Shown here in pieces: positions 46,547-56,933 of a DNA stretch of 64,000 nucleotides. Position 1 is the stretch's first letter. Each line of letters opens with the position of its first letter. This DNA is from Bacillaceae bacterium (GTDB lineage: Bacteria; Bacillota; Bacilli; JACDOE01): the NCBI GenBank assembly GCA_017656255.1, contig JACDOE010000001.1, positions 1,143,947 through 1,207,946 on the forward strand, given 5' to 3'. Made by a program: the position numbers and the translations under genes. Under the pieces are notes generated by a model. The model worked only from the letters and a program-made list of their open reading frames with translations. It did no database searches and had not been told where the DNA came from.

Positions 46547-49003
46547 TCATTTCATTCTGGTGATGTCCATGTTGCCGCTCGGATCAATAAAAATAGTAAT
46601 GGCGCCATCTCTATCGGTTCGGAATACGCGCACATCGGATTGCACAAGCCGCTCGATAACCTCATCAGCCGGATGTCCGTAAAAATTAAACGCTCCCACA
46701 GATATAATAGCATAATTGGGACGAATCCAGTCTAACCATTCTTTTGAAGTGGACGTACGGCTGCCATGATGGGCCACTTTCAGGACATCAATGTCGCGAT
46801 TTAGCCCCTGTTGCTTCCATTCAGAAATCAAAGCTTGCTCCCCCTCTTTTTCCAGATCTCCGGTAAACAGGATAGAACGCCCGTAGGCTTCGAGCAACAT
46901 GACCACCGATGCATTATTATCGGTCTGTTTCAGCCCGGATTGAAAATCTTTCCGCGATAAGGGGGATAGAAGGGTCACCCGTATCCGGTCATCGATCTTC
47001 CATCCGGCTCCGGACGTGCCACGAAGAAGAGGAATCGACCTGTCCCGGATGCGGGTGATAATTTTCTGTTCTGTTTCACTCCCTGGACTCATCCCATTTC
47101 CAATCACCTGCCTCACGGGAAAAAGGCGGATCATCTCATAAAATCCCCCGATATGGTCCAGATCCCCGTGGCTCATGACCAGGGTATCAATCCGGGAGAT
47201 CCCGTGGTAACGAAGAAACGGCGCAATGATATCCCGACCGGGATCAAACTCCGGATTTCGTGTTTTCCAGGTAGCTTTTTCTTGAAAAAAAGAAGGGTTA
47301 CCGCCCCCGTCAATCACATAAACCCGGTTATCCGGAAAACGGATCACCGCCGAATCCCCCTGTCCCACATCAAGAAAAGTAATCTCGACGCCTTCCTGTT
47401 GCGGAACAGGATGCCAGGCATACGCAATCAGTCCGATTAACAGAATCAGCGGGATCAACTGCCACCCTCTTCTCCCTTTATCCTCCCGTTGAGAGACCCG
47501 GCTTACCCACAGGAACAGAGCCAGGCCATATAACACCATCCAGGCAATCGGGGGCGGTGCCCAGGACCAGTGCACCTGATTCCAGTTCGCAACCACCAGA
47601 AGGAGTCGCTCGATTCCTCTCCAGCCATACTCCAGCAACCCGGACACCAGAAATGTAAGAGCCGGATGCATCAGTCCCAGGAGAAAGGCGGACAGACCGA
47701 CGGGGACAAAAATCCCGGCGATAATCGGAACAAACACCAGATTGGTCAGGAAAGATAGGAGCGAATACTGATGAAAATAGTAGATGGTAAGTGGAAAGGA
47801 AACCAGTTGTGCGGCCAGGGTGACAGCAAGCAGATTTCTCAGCCAGGTCCAGGAAACCGGGAGGGTCTTCGACAGAAACGGTACCAGGTAAAACAATCCT
47901 CCTGTAACTAGAAAGGAAAGTTGAAATCCGATCTGCCACAGATAATAAGGTTCAAACAGAACCATCACAACAAAAGCAAATCCCAGGGTGTTCCAGGGGT
48001 CACGGGTACGCCGGATCAGCCACGCCACCAGCGCCACCTCCCCCATCAATACCGCCCGGATCACGGAGGGTGTCAGACCGGTTAAAACAGCATATAAAGG
48101 CAGAACCACCAGTGTAAAACGGATCGTATGCTCAAATGTAAACCCCATCAGACGGCCCCCGCCGAGCAACAAACTGATCAGAATCCCGACGTGAAGCCCG
48201 GAAATCGCCAGAACATGTCCCAGTCCCAGCCTCGAAAACGCTTCTTTCACTTCGTGGGGTATGTCCTGCTTGTCTCCCAGTAACAGCCCTTTAAATACAG
48301 GAGCCGTCCGCTCCTGAAATATCTGATCCATCTTCTGAGACAGATACCCCTGCAGCCGATCGGCGACAGCCATTCCCCCGTTCGCCTGTTCCTCAATGGA
48401 TATCGCCTGCAGCCCATCGATTCGACCCATCAGATGAATATGTTGATAATATAAGTATCTCGGATAATCAAATGCCCCCGGATTGGACGGCGCAGGAGGA
48501 GGATGCAACGTAATCCCTGTCCGGATCCGGTCGCCCCGATGCCATCCGGACACCCGCTGTTTCTCCCGGGATGATTTGAGCCTCAGCGTCACCTGTACCT
48601 TTTCCTCGGAAACCCGTTCCCATTGATCCCGGCGGATCGCGTCCACCTCCAGTACAAAACGGACACGATCTCCATTGACTTCCGGCGGAGACACCAGTAT
48701 CCCGCGAACCTCACCGGCCCACTCTTTTTCCTGGCCGTGATCGGCTTCTTCGCCGCTCCAGAGGATCTGCGACAACCGGGAATGGTTCATCATGTCATAC
48801 CCGGTATAAAAAAGGTAACCGGCCACAATCATCAGACCGGTTACCCATAACCGGGGAAAATGCCTGTATGTCAAAAACGTCATCAGGGTGAACGTGATGA
48901 GAAACAAAAAAATACCGGCCCGAAACACCATTGCGGTGACAAGACCGGCCAGCAACATGCCGCCTCCGAAAGCAGCGGCAAATTCGGCAAAAGGTCGGTT
49001 CAT
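46547..49003 (-). CDS. comEC: ComEC/Rec2 DNA uptake channel
   Basis: Membrane channel for single-stranded DNA during natural transformation. 818 residues: N-terminal DUF4131 region with two to three spans and a soluble OB-like part (ILVSPPEVNGDRVRFVLEVD). The competence core has GLLLGDKQDIPHEVKEAFSR and GLGHVLAISGLHVGI. A C-terminal metallo-beta-lactamase domain has LDVGQGDSAVIRF and MSHGDLDHIGGFYE (HxxxDH-like), a putative nuclease. The ATG at 49003 is chosen because GGAGG lies six bases upstream; a GTG at 49021 is the alternative. Confidence 0.95.
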   Translation of the reverse strand: MNRPFAEFAAAFGGGMLLAGLVTAMVFRAGIFLFLITFTLMTFLTYRHFPRLWVTGLMIVAGYLFYTGYDMMNHSRLSQILWSGEEADHGQEKEWAGEVRGILVSPPEVNGDRVRFVLEVDAIRRDQWERVSEEKVQVTLRLKSSREKQRVSGWHRGDRIRTGITLHPPPAPSNPGAFDYPRYLYYQHIHLMGRIDGLQAISIEEQANGGMAVADRLQGYLSQKMDQIFQERTAPVFKGLLLGDKQDIPHEVKEAFSRLGLGHVLAISGLHVGILISLLLGGGRLMGFTFEHTIRFTLVVLPLYAVLTGLTPSVIRAVLMGEVALVAWLIRRTRDPWNTLGFAFVVMVLFEPYYLWQIGFQLSFLVTGGLFYLVPFLSKTLPVSWTWLRNLLAVTLAAQLVSFPLTIYYFHQYSLLSFLTNLVFVPIIAGIFVPVGLSAFLLGLMHPALTFLVSGLLEYGWRGIERLLLVVANWNQVHWSWAPPPIAWMVLYGLALFLWVSRVSQREDKGRRGWQLIPLILLIGLIAYAWHPVPQQEGVEITFLDVGQGDSAVIRFPDNRVYVIDGGGNPSFFQEKATWKTRNPEFDPGRDIIAPFLRYHGISRIDTLVMSHGDLDHIGGFYEMIRLFPVRQVIGNGMSPGSETEQKIITRIRDRSIPLLRGTSGAGWKIDDRIRVTLLSPLSRKDFQSGLKQTDNNASVVMLLEAYGRSILFTGDLEKEGEQALISEWKQQGLNRDIDVLKVAHHGSRTSTSKEWLDWIRPNYAIISVGAFNFYGHPADEVIERLVQSDVRVFRTDRDGAITIFIDPSGNMDITRMK

Positions 49004-49036
49004 GCTCATCCTCCGGTCCACATATTACAAGCCAAA

Positions 49037-49675
49037 TTATTTGACATATCCCCTTTTTTTCAGCTTTTCAATATGTTCCTGAACCAGAAGATCCGTATCC
49101 ATCAAAAAGGTCTGCTGCAAAATATATAGCATGGTGAAACAGCACTGGGCGATATGTAACAGGTTCAGCCCGCACCCTTTCCAGATCTCCTCCTGTGTTT
49201 TGACACGGGTTTCCCCGCTTGCCCCGCTGAATTTCCCGATCCACTGTGCAAACCTGCCGACACCGACCGATATTTCCAGTACGGTGTTGTCCAGCGTCAC
49301 ACCGGGAATCGTCAGCCGGGGCAGACTCATTAACCGAAACCCTTCTTCGGTGACCTTGAAATAGATTTCGCCCGTATCTTCCTGCAGATAACCCTTGCGG
49401 CGCAGCTTTTGCAGATGATCATCCATCAAATCATGCAACCGGACTTCCGGTGCCATCTCTTCCAGCACGAAGGTGAGAGAGATACAGGTCTGGGCGACAT
49501 CCAGCAGTTCCCCCGCCACCTGATGCAGGGCTTCTCTGGCTTGAGGGGTTCCCTGCTGCTCGCTCCAGTATAATATGGCGTCACTCAACTCTCCCTGTTC
49601 TTCCACCAGTTTATGAAACGTGGATTCGATGGTTGGAACCAGCCCGTTTAACCGGGGCAGTGCAATCTGAATCAT
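49037..49675 (-). CDS. tandem MazG-like (all-alpha NTP pyrophosphohydrolase-like) protein
   Basis: 212 residues made of two similar halves. The first, starting near residue 8 (NGLVPTIESTFHKLVEEQGE then GELLDVAQTC), carries the EExxE...ExxD metal pattern of the MazG/dUTPase-like superfamily. It ends DHLQKLRRKGYLQ. The second half (about residue 130 on) repeats the layout and ends EHIEKLKKRGYVK, but lacks the acidic EExxE set, so it is probably inactive. It lies between comEB and comEC, where no such gene is usual. House-cleaning of nucleotides from imported DNA is a speculation. Confidence 0.65.
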   Translation of the reverse strand: MIQIALPRLNGLVPTIESTFHKLVEEQGELSDAILYWSEQQGTPQAREALHQVAGELLDVAQTCISLTFVLEEMAPEVRLHDLMDDHLQKLRRKGYLQEDTGEIYFKVTEEGFRLMSLPRLTIPGVTLDNTVLEISVGVGRFAQWIGKFSGASGETRVKTQEEIWKGCGLNLLHIAQCCFTMLYILQQTFLMDTDLLVQEHIEKLKKRGYVK

Positions 49676-49749
49676 CTCCTGTTCTCTCCCTCCCTGTATC
49701 TTACTCGGTCCGGTCCGGCTCTACAACCCATTTCAAATCATTGCACGGG

Positions 49750-50223
49750 TCAAGATTTTGCAGGCCGTTCGACCCGGGAATCATACTGCCGGAAATGGAT
49801 GCCCGCTTCCTCAAACAACCGGCTGACTTTGTCATGATCCTTGTCATACGAACGGGCGTACACCACTTCCTTGATACCGCTGTTGGCCAGCATTTTGGCA
49901 CAGTTCCAGCAGGGTTCATCCGTCACATAGACCGTCGCCCCGATCCGGTCCTCCCGATCCGTAAACAGCATCAAATTCACCTCCGCATGGATGGTGCGGG
50001 TACAACGTTCATTCACCTGACCACCCTCATCGTACTTCTCCATCATACATCCCGTATCATAACAGTGGGCAACCCCTGCAGGGCTTCCATTATAACCGGT
50101 ACCCATCAGCTTTTTATCCTTGACCAGAACCGCTCCAACGTGACGCCTCGGACACGTGGCGCGCTCGGCAACCATAAAAGCCAGATCCATAAAATAGGCA
50201 TCCCAGCTTTTTCTCTGTTCCAT
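49750..50223 (-). CDS. comEB: dCMP deaminase ComEB
   Basis: 157 residues of the deoxycytidylate deaminase family. Zinc ligands appear in TRTIHAEVNLML (HAE) and VTDEPCWNCAKMLA (PCxxC), plus AERATCPRRHVGAVLVKDK. It converts dCMP to dUMP; its com-operon place is conserved though it is not essential for competence in Bacillus. The ATG at 50223 follows GGGAGGGAG and matches the family start MEQRKSWD. Confidence 0.95.
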   Translation of the reverse strand: MEQRKSWDAYFMDLAFMVAERATCPRRHVGAVLVKDKKLMGTGYNGSPAGVAHCYDTGCMMEKYDEGGQVNERCTRTIHAEVNLMLFTDREDRIGATVYVTDEPCWNCAKMLANSGIKEVVYARSYDKDHDKVSRLFEEAGIHFRQYDSRVERPAKS

Positions 50224-50416
50224 GGTACACTCCCTCCCGAACACTCATCCGGACATTCGACATATTCTGATAACAAAATCTTACTACAAAAGAGGGACAA
50301 AAACTAGTAATGGAATACAGGCTGATAAGCATTGCTTCACATGTCAAAAACGTGATAGAGTAAGAATGTCGAAACTGCCTTACCTATTTAATTTCACTCT
50401 TAAAGGAGTTATGAAC

Positions 50417-52327
50417 ATGTGCGGATTTGTCGCTCTTTTTCAAAAAAATGGAGAAGCCGTGCAATCCGAGACACTGGACAAAATGACCCAGATCATTCTG
50501 CACCGGGGTCCGGATGATGCCGGTATTCATATAGATAAACACGTGGGCCTGGGTTTCCGCCGGTTAAGCATCATCGATCTGGAAAAAGGGGCTCAGCCGC
50601 TTTCCAACGAGACCGGCGACATCTGGATCGTATTCAATGGTGAAATTTATAATTATCAGGAACTGAAAACCTGGTTAAAAGACCGCGGGCATGAATTTAA
50701 AACGGACTCGGATACAGAAACAATCGTGCATCTTTATGAAGAAGTGGGAACGGACTGTCCCCGTTATCTGCGGGGCATGTTCGGGTTTGCCATCTGGGAT
50801 CGCCGGAAACAGCGCCTGTTCGGAGCAAGAGATCATTTCGGCATCAAACCGGTCTACTGGACGGAAACGCCGAGCGGATACGGTTTTGCCTCCGAAATTA
50901 AAAGTCTGCTGGAGATGGATGAGGTTCGGAGAGAGGTTAATCCCACTTCATTTTTTCATTATTTGACCTTCCAGTATGTTCCGGATCCGGAAACCATGTT
51001 TCAGGGGATCCACAAGCTGGAGCCGGGACATTCTTTTACCATTGAAAACGGGCAACTGTCCATTCAGCCCTACTGGCAGGTTGAGTTCGAACCGGACGAA
51101 AGCAAACCTTTCTCCTACTTTGTAGAGGGGACCCGGGCTGTCCTGGAAGACTCGGTGGCCAAACACCGGATCAGCGATGTGCCGCGGGGAGCCTTTTTGT
51201 CCAGCGGGGTTGATTCCTCAACCATCGCCGGCCTGTTGAAAAAACATGAAGATGTCAAGACATTTACCGTCGGTTTTGATATCCCGGGGTACAGCGAACT
51301 GGATTATGCACGCCGAACGGCGAAACACCTGGGAACGGATCATCACGAGGTGGAAATCAAGGCGTCCCGGTACCTGGAAGAGTTGCCCCGCCTGATCTGG
51401 CATCAGGATGATCCAGTTGCCGATCCGTCGGCGATCGCCCTCTATTTTGTTGCCGAACTGGCATCCCGTCACATCACGGTGGTGCTGTCAGGAGAGGGCG
51501 CAGATGAATTCTTCGGGGGTTACAACATCTACAGGGAACCTGGTTCTCTCCGAATGTTCTCCTATCTGCCGAAGTCAGCCCGCCGGGCCATCGGGAAAAT
51601 GGCGACCCGCCTCCCGGAAGGGATGAAAGGCCGAAATTTCTTGATCCGCGGATCAAAAACCGTGGAAGAGCGATTTTTCGGGAACGCCTTTATTTTCGAT
51701 GAAGCACTGAAGGAAACCGTGACCATGCACCACCTTGAGTCCCGCAAAGATTACCAGCATCCGCATGAGATTACCCGCCCCATTTTCGATCGGGCAGCGG
51801 GTTATGATGATGAAACAAAAATGCAGTATCTGGACATTCATACCTGGTTACGCGGCAACATTCTGATGAAAGCGGACAAAATGACCATGGCCAATTCACT
51901 GGAATTGCGGGTTCCGTTTATCGATACCAAAGTATTTGAGTTTGCCGCCACCATCCCGACCAAATACAAGATTGCGAATGGCACGACGAAACATGTGCTG
52001 CGGGAAGCGATGAAAGATTTTCTCCCGGATGAAATCAAAACGAAAAAGAAGCTGGGTTTCCCGGTTCCGACCCGCCACTGGCTGAAACATGATTTTTACG
52101 ACTGGGCAAAAGAGTTGATCTATGACAGCCAGGTGGATTATTTGATCAACAAGGCGTTTGTGATGTATATGCTGGACGAACATAAGGAAGGCAAAGCGGA
52201 TTACAGCCGGAAACTGTGGACGCTCCTGGTGTTTATGCTGTGGCATCAGATCTACATTGAACAAAAGTTTCATTTCAAGCCTTATGTGAGTCCGTACATT
52301 GAAGAGCGGCGGAATCGGCTGGCTTGA
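50417..52327 (+). CDS. asnB: asparagine synthase (glutamine-hydrolysing)
   Basis: Makes asparagine from aspartate, glutamine and ATP. 636 residues. The start must be the ATG at 50417, as this places the nucleophile Cys right after Met (MCGFVALFQKNGEAVQ); AAGGAG lies eight bases upstream. The glutaminase domain has RGPDDAGIH, FNGEIYNYQEL. The synthetase domain has the PP-loop FLSSGVDSSTIAGLL, VVLSGEGADEFFGGYNIYRE and LGFPVPTRHWLKHDF. Length and sequence resemble Bacillus AsnB. It stands alone between comEB and metY. Confidence 0.97.
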   Translation: MCGFVALFQKNGEAVQSETLDKMTQIILHRGPDDAGIHIDKHVGLGFRRLSIIDLEKGAQPLSNETGDIWIVFNGEIYNYQELKTWLKDRGHEFKTDSDTETIVHLYEEVGTDCPRYLRGMFGFAIWDRRKQRLFGARDHFGIKPVYWTETPSGYGFASEIKSLLEMDEVRREVNPTSFFHYLTFQYVPDPETMFQGIHKLEPGHSFTIENGQLSIQPYWQVEFEPDESKPFSYFVEGTRAVLEDSVAKHRISDVPRGAFLSSGVDSSTIAGLLKKHEDVKTFTVGFDIPGYSELDYARRTAKHLGTDHHEVEIKASRYLEELPRLIWHQDDPVADPSAIALYFVAELASRHITVVLSGEGADEFFGGYNIYREPGSLRMFSYLPKSARRAIGKMATRLPEGMKGRNFLIRGSKTVEERFFGNAFIFDEALKETVTMHHLESRKDYQHPHEITRPIFDRAAGYDDETKMQYLDIHTWLRGNILMKADKMTMANSLELRVPFIDTKVFEFAATIPTKYKIANGTTKHVLREAMKDFLPDEIKTKKKLGFPVPTRHWLKHDFYDWAKELIYDSQVDYLINKAFVMYMLDEHKEGKADYSRKLWTLLVFMLWHQIYIEQKFHFKPYVSPYIEERRNRLA

Positions 52328-52476
52328 TGGTGTGGGTCGACCAGGCGTGAGTGTGAATCTCCGGAAATAAGATCTTAATTTTCCGCTATTGAGTAAAAAT
52401 GATGGGTTTCTTGAATTTTAGCTGAAAATTTTCCGTTTTCCTCTATTTTACGGAGAACGAATCTTCCCGGCAGCAA

Positions 52477-52506
52477 AAACAGCCGCAAAAAATTTTGCGG
52501 CTGTTT
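52477..52506. terminator. bidirectional terminator asnB/metY
   Basis: AAACAGCCGCAAAA pairs with TTTTGCGGCTGTTT, a perfect 14-base inverted repeat. The minus strand continues TTTTTGC after the stem. The rest of the 202-bp gap (52328-52529) shows nothing recognised. Confidence 0.9.
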
Positions 52507-52529
52507 CCATTTCATCATATCCACTTGAT

Positions 52530-53825
<1,296 letters not shown>

Positions 53826-53911
53826 TCATCTCCTCTGAATCATTTTTTCTCTCGCTAGCCTTCTCCCTCACTCAATTCAGCAGGGGTCTGCGAGGAATTA
53901 AAAATCAATAT

Positions 53912-54090
53912 AAAAAATGCCTCCCTGAAAAGTGAGAGGCATTCGTCTAGTTCACCGATAAACAAATGCACTCTCATCTCTCAGGATCTTTCATGAACCT
54001 GCAGGAATTGGCACCTTTACAGGGACGTTCGTTCCTGTATGGTTGCCGGGCTTCATCGGGCCAGTCCCTCCACCTCTCTTGATAAGAGTA
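53912..54090 (-). promoter_or_regulatory. SAM-I riboswitch (S-box leader) of metY
   Basis: On the minus strand the aptamer starts CTTATCAAGAGAGG (54086-54073), then GGAGGGACTGGCCCGATGAA, GCCCGGCAACC, AGGTGCCAATTCC and GATGAGAG, all core S-box elements. A terminator follows (GAATGCCTCTC pairing with GGGAGGCATTTTTT, 53912-53943). SAM binding should favour the terminator and stop transcription into metY. The 361-bp gap between metY and comEA is explained by this element and its promoter. Confidence 0.97.
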
Positions 54091-54114
54091 GCTACTTCAT
54101 ATAATATTTTCCCC

Positions 54115-54143
54115 ATTATAGACGGAACCCGGAGCAGTGTCAA
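54115..54143 (-). promoter_or_regulatory. consensus sigma-A promoter of the S-box/metY unit
   Basis: TTGACA (54138-54143), 17 bases, TATAAT (54115-54120) on the minus strand, both hexamers perfect, about 25 bases before the riboswitch. Confidence 0.95.
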
Positions 54144-54180
54144 CAATCGATATGCTTAATCGAACCATTTTTGTCGGAAT

Positions 54181-54948
54181 TCATTCAACCGTCAATTGCT
54201 CCTTCCATTCATTTAATGTTTTTGCACCGATCCCCTTCACCTGAAGCAACTCCTCCACAGACTGAAATGGGCCATGCTCTTGCCGATAGTCCAGTATCGC
54301 AGCGGCTGTTTTGGGGCCGACACCGTTCAACCTTTGAAGTTCCTCACTTCCAGCGGTGTTAATATTGATTTTGCCGGTATCTTGTCCGTTTTCAGAGGAA
54401 CCGACGGTGGATGCCGTATTAACTCCAGGAGTCAACTCTTCAGTTACAATTAGTGATGATCCCTCCGGAACTTCACCGGACTTAACCCCTTCACGCTTCC
54501 TAAAAGGGATATAGACAACGGCTCCATCCTTGAGTGTCTGAGCCAGGTTTACCCGGCTGACATCCGCTTCATCTGACAGCCCCTCTGCCTTTTCAATAGC
54601 CTGAAACACACGGGTGCCGGCTGTCAATTGATACACACCGGGTGACTGGACGGCGCCCTTGATATCCACAAAAATGGAACGGGGGATTTCCTTCGATTCT
54701 TCTGATTTCCCGGACTCCGTGTCGGGTTGAGCCGCGGAAAGCTGTTCAGCCTGTTTGCTCTTTTTATTTTCCTGTTCTGTTTCCTGTCCGGTTTCACGGT
54801 CATACGGGGCGAGAGGCAAATTTTGTTTTGATTGTGGGCCATACAACGCATATAATAGTGTACTGACTCCAGCTAATAGCAGAACAGCTGCTATCAGCAA
54901 CCATTTCCCTTTTTGGGACAAATCATAAATCCAGTTCAATGATTCCAC
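54181..54948 (-). CDS. comEA: ComEA, DNA-binding competence receptor
   Basis: 255 residues. It has an N-terminal anchor span (KWLLIAAVLLLAGVSTLLYA), a charged linker, a SLBB domain (FVDIKGAVQSPGVYQLTAGT) and a C-terminal double helix-hairpin-helix (ININTAGSEELQRLNGVGPK; LLQVKGIGAKTLNEW) that binds double-stranded DNA outside the membrane. It is separated from comEB/comEC by asnB and metY, so the usual comEABC operon is split. Confidence 0.95.
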   Translation of the reverse strand: MESLNWIYDLSQKGKWLLIAAVLLLAGVSTLLYALYGPQSKQNLPLAPYDRETGQETEQENKKSKQAEQLSAAQPDTESGKSEESKEIPRSIFVDIKGAVQSPGVYQLTAGTRVFQAIEKAEGLSDEADVSRVNLAQTLKDGAVVYIPFRKREGVKSGEVPEGSSLIVTEELTPGVNTASTVGSSENGQDTGKININTAGSEELQRLNGVGPKTAAAILDYRQEHGPFQSVEELLQVKGIGAKTLNEWKEQLTVE

Positions 54949-54988
54949 CTCAGCTCATGGAACTTGGAGAGAACAGGAGGTTCATCAA

Positions 54989-55243
54989 ATGAGTGTCCAT
55001 CGATTCATCAGTCAGCATCTTGAGAAAAAACAGAAAGCAATTCAACAGTTTACCGAACTGGACCAGCAGAGAGAACAATATATTGAGGAAGCCATTGAGC
55101 GGTGCAAACAGGGGCTTTCATTTTCTACGGAGAAGATCAACGAGGTGACAGGCAAAATGAATGAGCTTGCCGCAAATTATCAGCTTCCACGAAGAAAATA
55201 CGTTACAGAAGATATGGTCAAAGAATTTGTCTCTAAACATTAG
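54989..55243 (+). CDS. small conserved protein, DUF2533/YpbS-like
   Basis: 84-residue, charged, helical protein starting MSVHRFISQHLEKKQKAIQQ and ending VTEDMVKEFVSKH. AACAGGAGG precedes the ATG. It resembles the short DUF2533 proteins of Bacilli; the function is unknown. It is divergent from comEA and upstream of comER. Confidence 0.65.
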   Translation: MSVHRFISQHLEKKQKAIQQFTELDQQREQYIEEAIERCKQGLSFSTEKINEVTGKMNELAANYQLPRRKYVTEDMVKEFVSKH

Positions 55244-55360
55244 TATCCGGGATAACAAAATCTATTTCAATTGAAAATTTTTGTTCATGGTTTCCTTCCG
55301 TCCTGCATAAGTATGAGATATATGACCATTAAAGGGGAAAAGGATGGGAGGGAACTTGAC

Positions 55361-56185
55361 ATGCAAGTCGGCTTTATTGGAACCGGAAGTATGGGGTCAA
55401 TTCTGATTGAAGCCTTCATCGAAGCGCACGCACTGCTTCCGTCCCAGATTATTGCAAGCAATCGCACTCGAGAAAAAGTTGAAAAACTCGCCAGCCGGTT
55501 TCCAGGTCTACAGGTTGCAACAGATAATCAGGAAGTTGTCCAGAACAGCAATATCTTCTTAATCTGTGTTAAACCACTGGAATATAAAAAAGTTCTGGAT
55601 GAGATCAAAGATGTGATCCGGCCCGCTCAAATCCTCATATCCATCACCAGCCCCGTTTTCATTGAGGAGCTGGAACAAAACGTATCCTGCAAGATCGCAA
55701 AAGTGATCCCCAGCATTACCAACCTGGTGCAAAGCGGATCATCGCTTGTCATGTTTAGTGAGCGATGCAATCAAAAAGACAAAGAGTCCATTCTCCGCCT
55801 CTTTTCTAATATCAGCCAGCCCATTGAAATCGATGAGAAAGTGACGCGTGTTTCCTCGGATATCTCCAGCTGCGGTCCCGCTTTTTTTAGTTTTATTTTG
55901 CAGAAATTTATCGATGCAGCGGTGGAGGAAACGAACATTTCACGAAGTGAAGCTGTTTTTTTAACCAGTCAAATGATTAAAGGGTTCGGAAAATTGCTCG
56001 CAGAAGAAAAATTTACACTCGAAACCCTGCAACAAAGAGTTTGTGTCCCGGGAGGCGTAACAGGAGCAGGCATTCAAGTGCTGGAACGTGAATTCGGAGA
56101 CATTTTTAATCAGCTTTTTCATACCACCCATGAAAAATACAGGGAAGATTTGAATAACCTGGATCGTATGTTTCATAAGCTTTAA
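55361..56185 (+). CDS. comER: ComER, pyrroline-5-carboxylate reductase-like protein
   Basis: 274 residues of the ProC family. MQVGFIGTGSMGSILIEAFI (NAD(P) loop), SNRTREKVEKLASRF, LICVKPLEYKKVLDEIKDVI, and the ProC signature GGVTGAGIQVLERE near the end. The ATG at 55361 is chosen because GGGAGGG lies nine bases upstream; an in-frame ATG at 55271 adds unlike sequence. Its divergent position next to comEA is the classical comER locus; a sporulation/biofilm role has been suggested in Bacillus. Confidence 0.9.
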   Translation: MQVGFIGTGSMGSILIEAFIEAHALLPSQIIASNRTREKVEKLASRFPGLQVATDNQEVVQNSNIFLICVKPLEYKKVLDEIKDVIRPAQILISITSPVFIEELEQNVSCKIAKVIPSITNLVQSGSSLVMFSERCNQKDKESILRLFSNISQPIEIDEKVTRVSSDISSCGPAFFSFILQKFIDAAVEETNISRSEAVFLTSQMIKGFGKLLAEEKFTLETLQQRVCVPGGVTGAGIQVLEREFGDIFNQLFHTTHEKYREDLNNLDRMFHKL

Positions 56186-56192
56186 CCATGAC

Positions 56193-56888
56193 TTATTCAA
56201 TAATACCCAGAGCGATATAGTCGTGGTAACCAATTTGACCTGTGACCTCCAGGTTATTTTTCTTTTGCCAGGCTATAACGGATAATTCCGTATAACGGTC
56301 AAAAATCCCATGAGCAGGTCCTTTATAATACCCCGCTGCTTTCAACCTGTTCTGGACCAGTTGTACCAGGGAACCGCGGGATCCCTGAACCAGAATTCGA
56401 TATGTAAGCCGGGAAGAACCCATGATCGGACCGTCAATATACACCGGTGTACCCACTCTTACCCGATTGTAGAGTTTTTCCACATCGGGATTACGCATTC
56501 TCACACAACCCGAGCTGACATTTTGCCCAATTAACCAGGGCTTGTTAGTGCCATGAATGCCATATTTTCCCCAGGGCACATTTAATCCCATCCAGCGTGT
56601 ACCAAAACCGGAACCCCAGTTGCGTGACTTGTTGACAATTTTAAAATGTCCGACCGGTGTCGGTTTATCTTCTTTACCGGGAGCAATGTTCAATTCCAGA
56701 ACTTTTTTACCGTTTTCCAGAAGATATAATTTATTTTTCCAGAGGTCGATATGAACCTCCTGATTGATGTCATCCGCGTTTTTTTCTTTCTTTTCTGCTT
56801 TCTGAGCTGCCACGTCAACCGGAATCATCAACAATGCTAAACAAATAAAAATAAGAAAAAGTCGGCATGTTTGCTTCAATGTCAACAC
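56193..56888 (-). CDS. L,D-transpeptidase (YkuD) with peptidoglycan-binding domain
   Basis: 231 residues. It has a signal peptide (LFLIFICLALLMIPVDVAAQ), a YkuD domain starting EVHIDLWKNKLYLLENGKKV, and the catalytic site IHGTNKPWLIGQNVSSGCVR with the His and Cys of the SxGCxR motif. A C-terminal PG_binding_1 domain has VQLVQNRLKAAGYYKGPAHG. It forms 3-3 cross-links or attaches to peptidoglycan outside the cell, possibly in spores. It converges on comER with an 8-bp gap. Confidence 0.92.
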   Translation of the reverse strand: MLTLKQTCRLFLIFICLALLMIPVDVAAQKAEKKEKNADDINQEVHIDLWKNKLYLLENGKKVLELNIAPGKEDKPTPVGHFKIVNKSRNWGSGFGTRWMGLNVPWGKYGIHGTNKPWLIGQNVSSGCVRMRNPDVEKLYNRVRVGTPVYIDGPIMGSSRLTYRILVQGSRGSLVQLVQNRLKAAGYYKGPAHGIFDRYTELSVIAWQKKNNLEVTGQIGYHDYIALGIIE

Positions 56889-56933
56889 CTCATCTTACAG
56901 TTTAAAGCAAAATCATGCCGACTATTCCTTTAT

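Noticed and set aside
50222..50416. N-terminal extension of AsnB
   Set aside because: The extra 65 residues would bury the catalytic cysteine that must follow the initiator methionine; a good ribosome-binding site precedes 50417.
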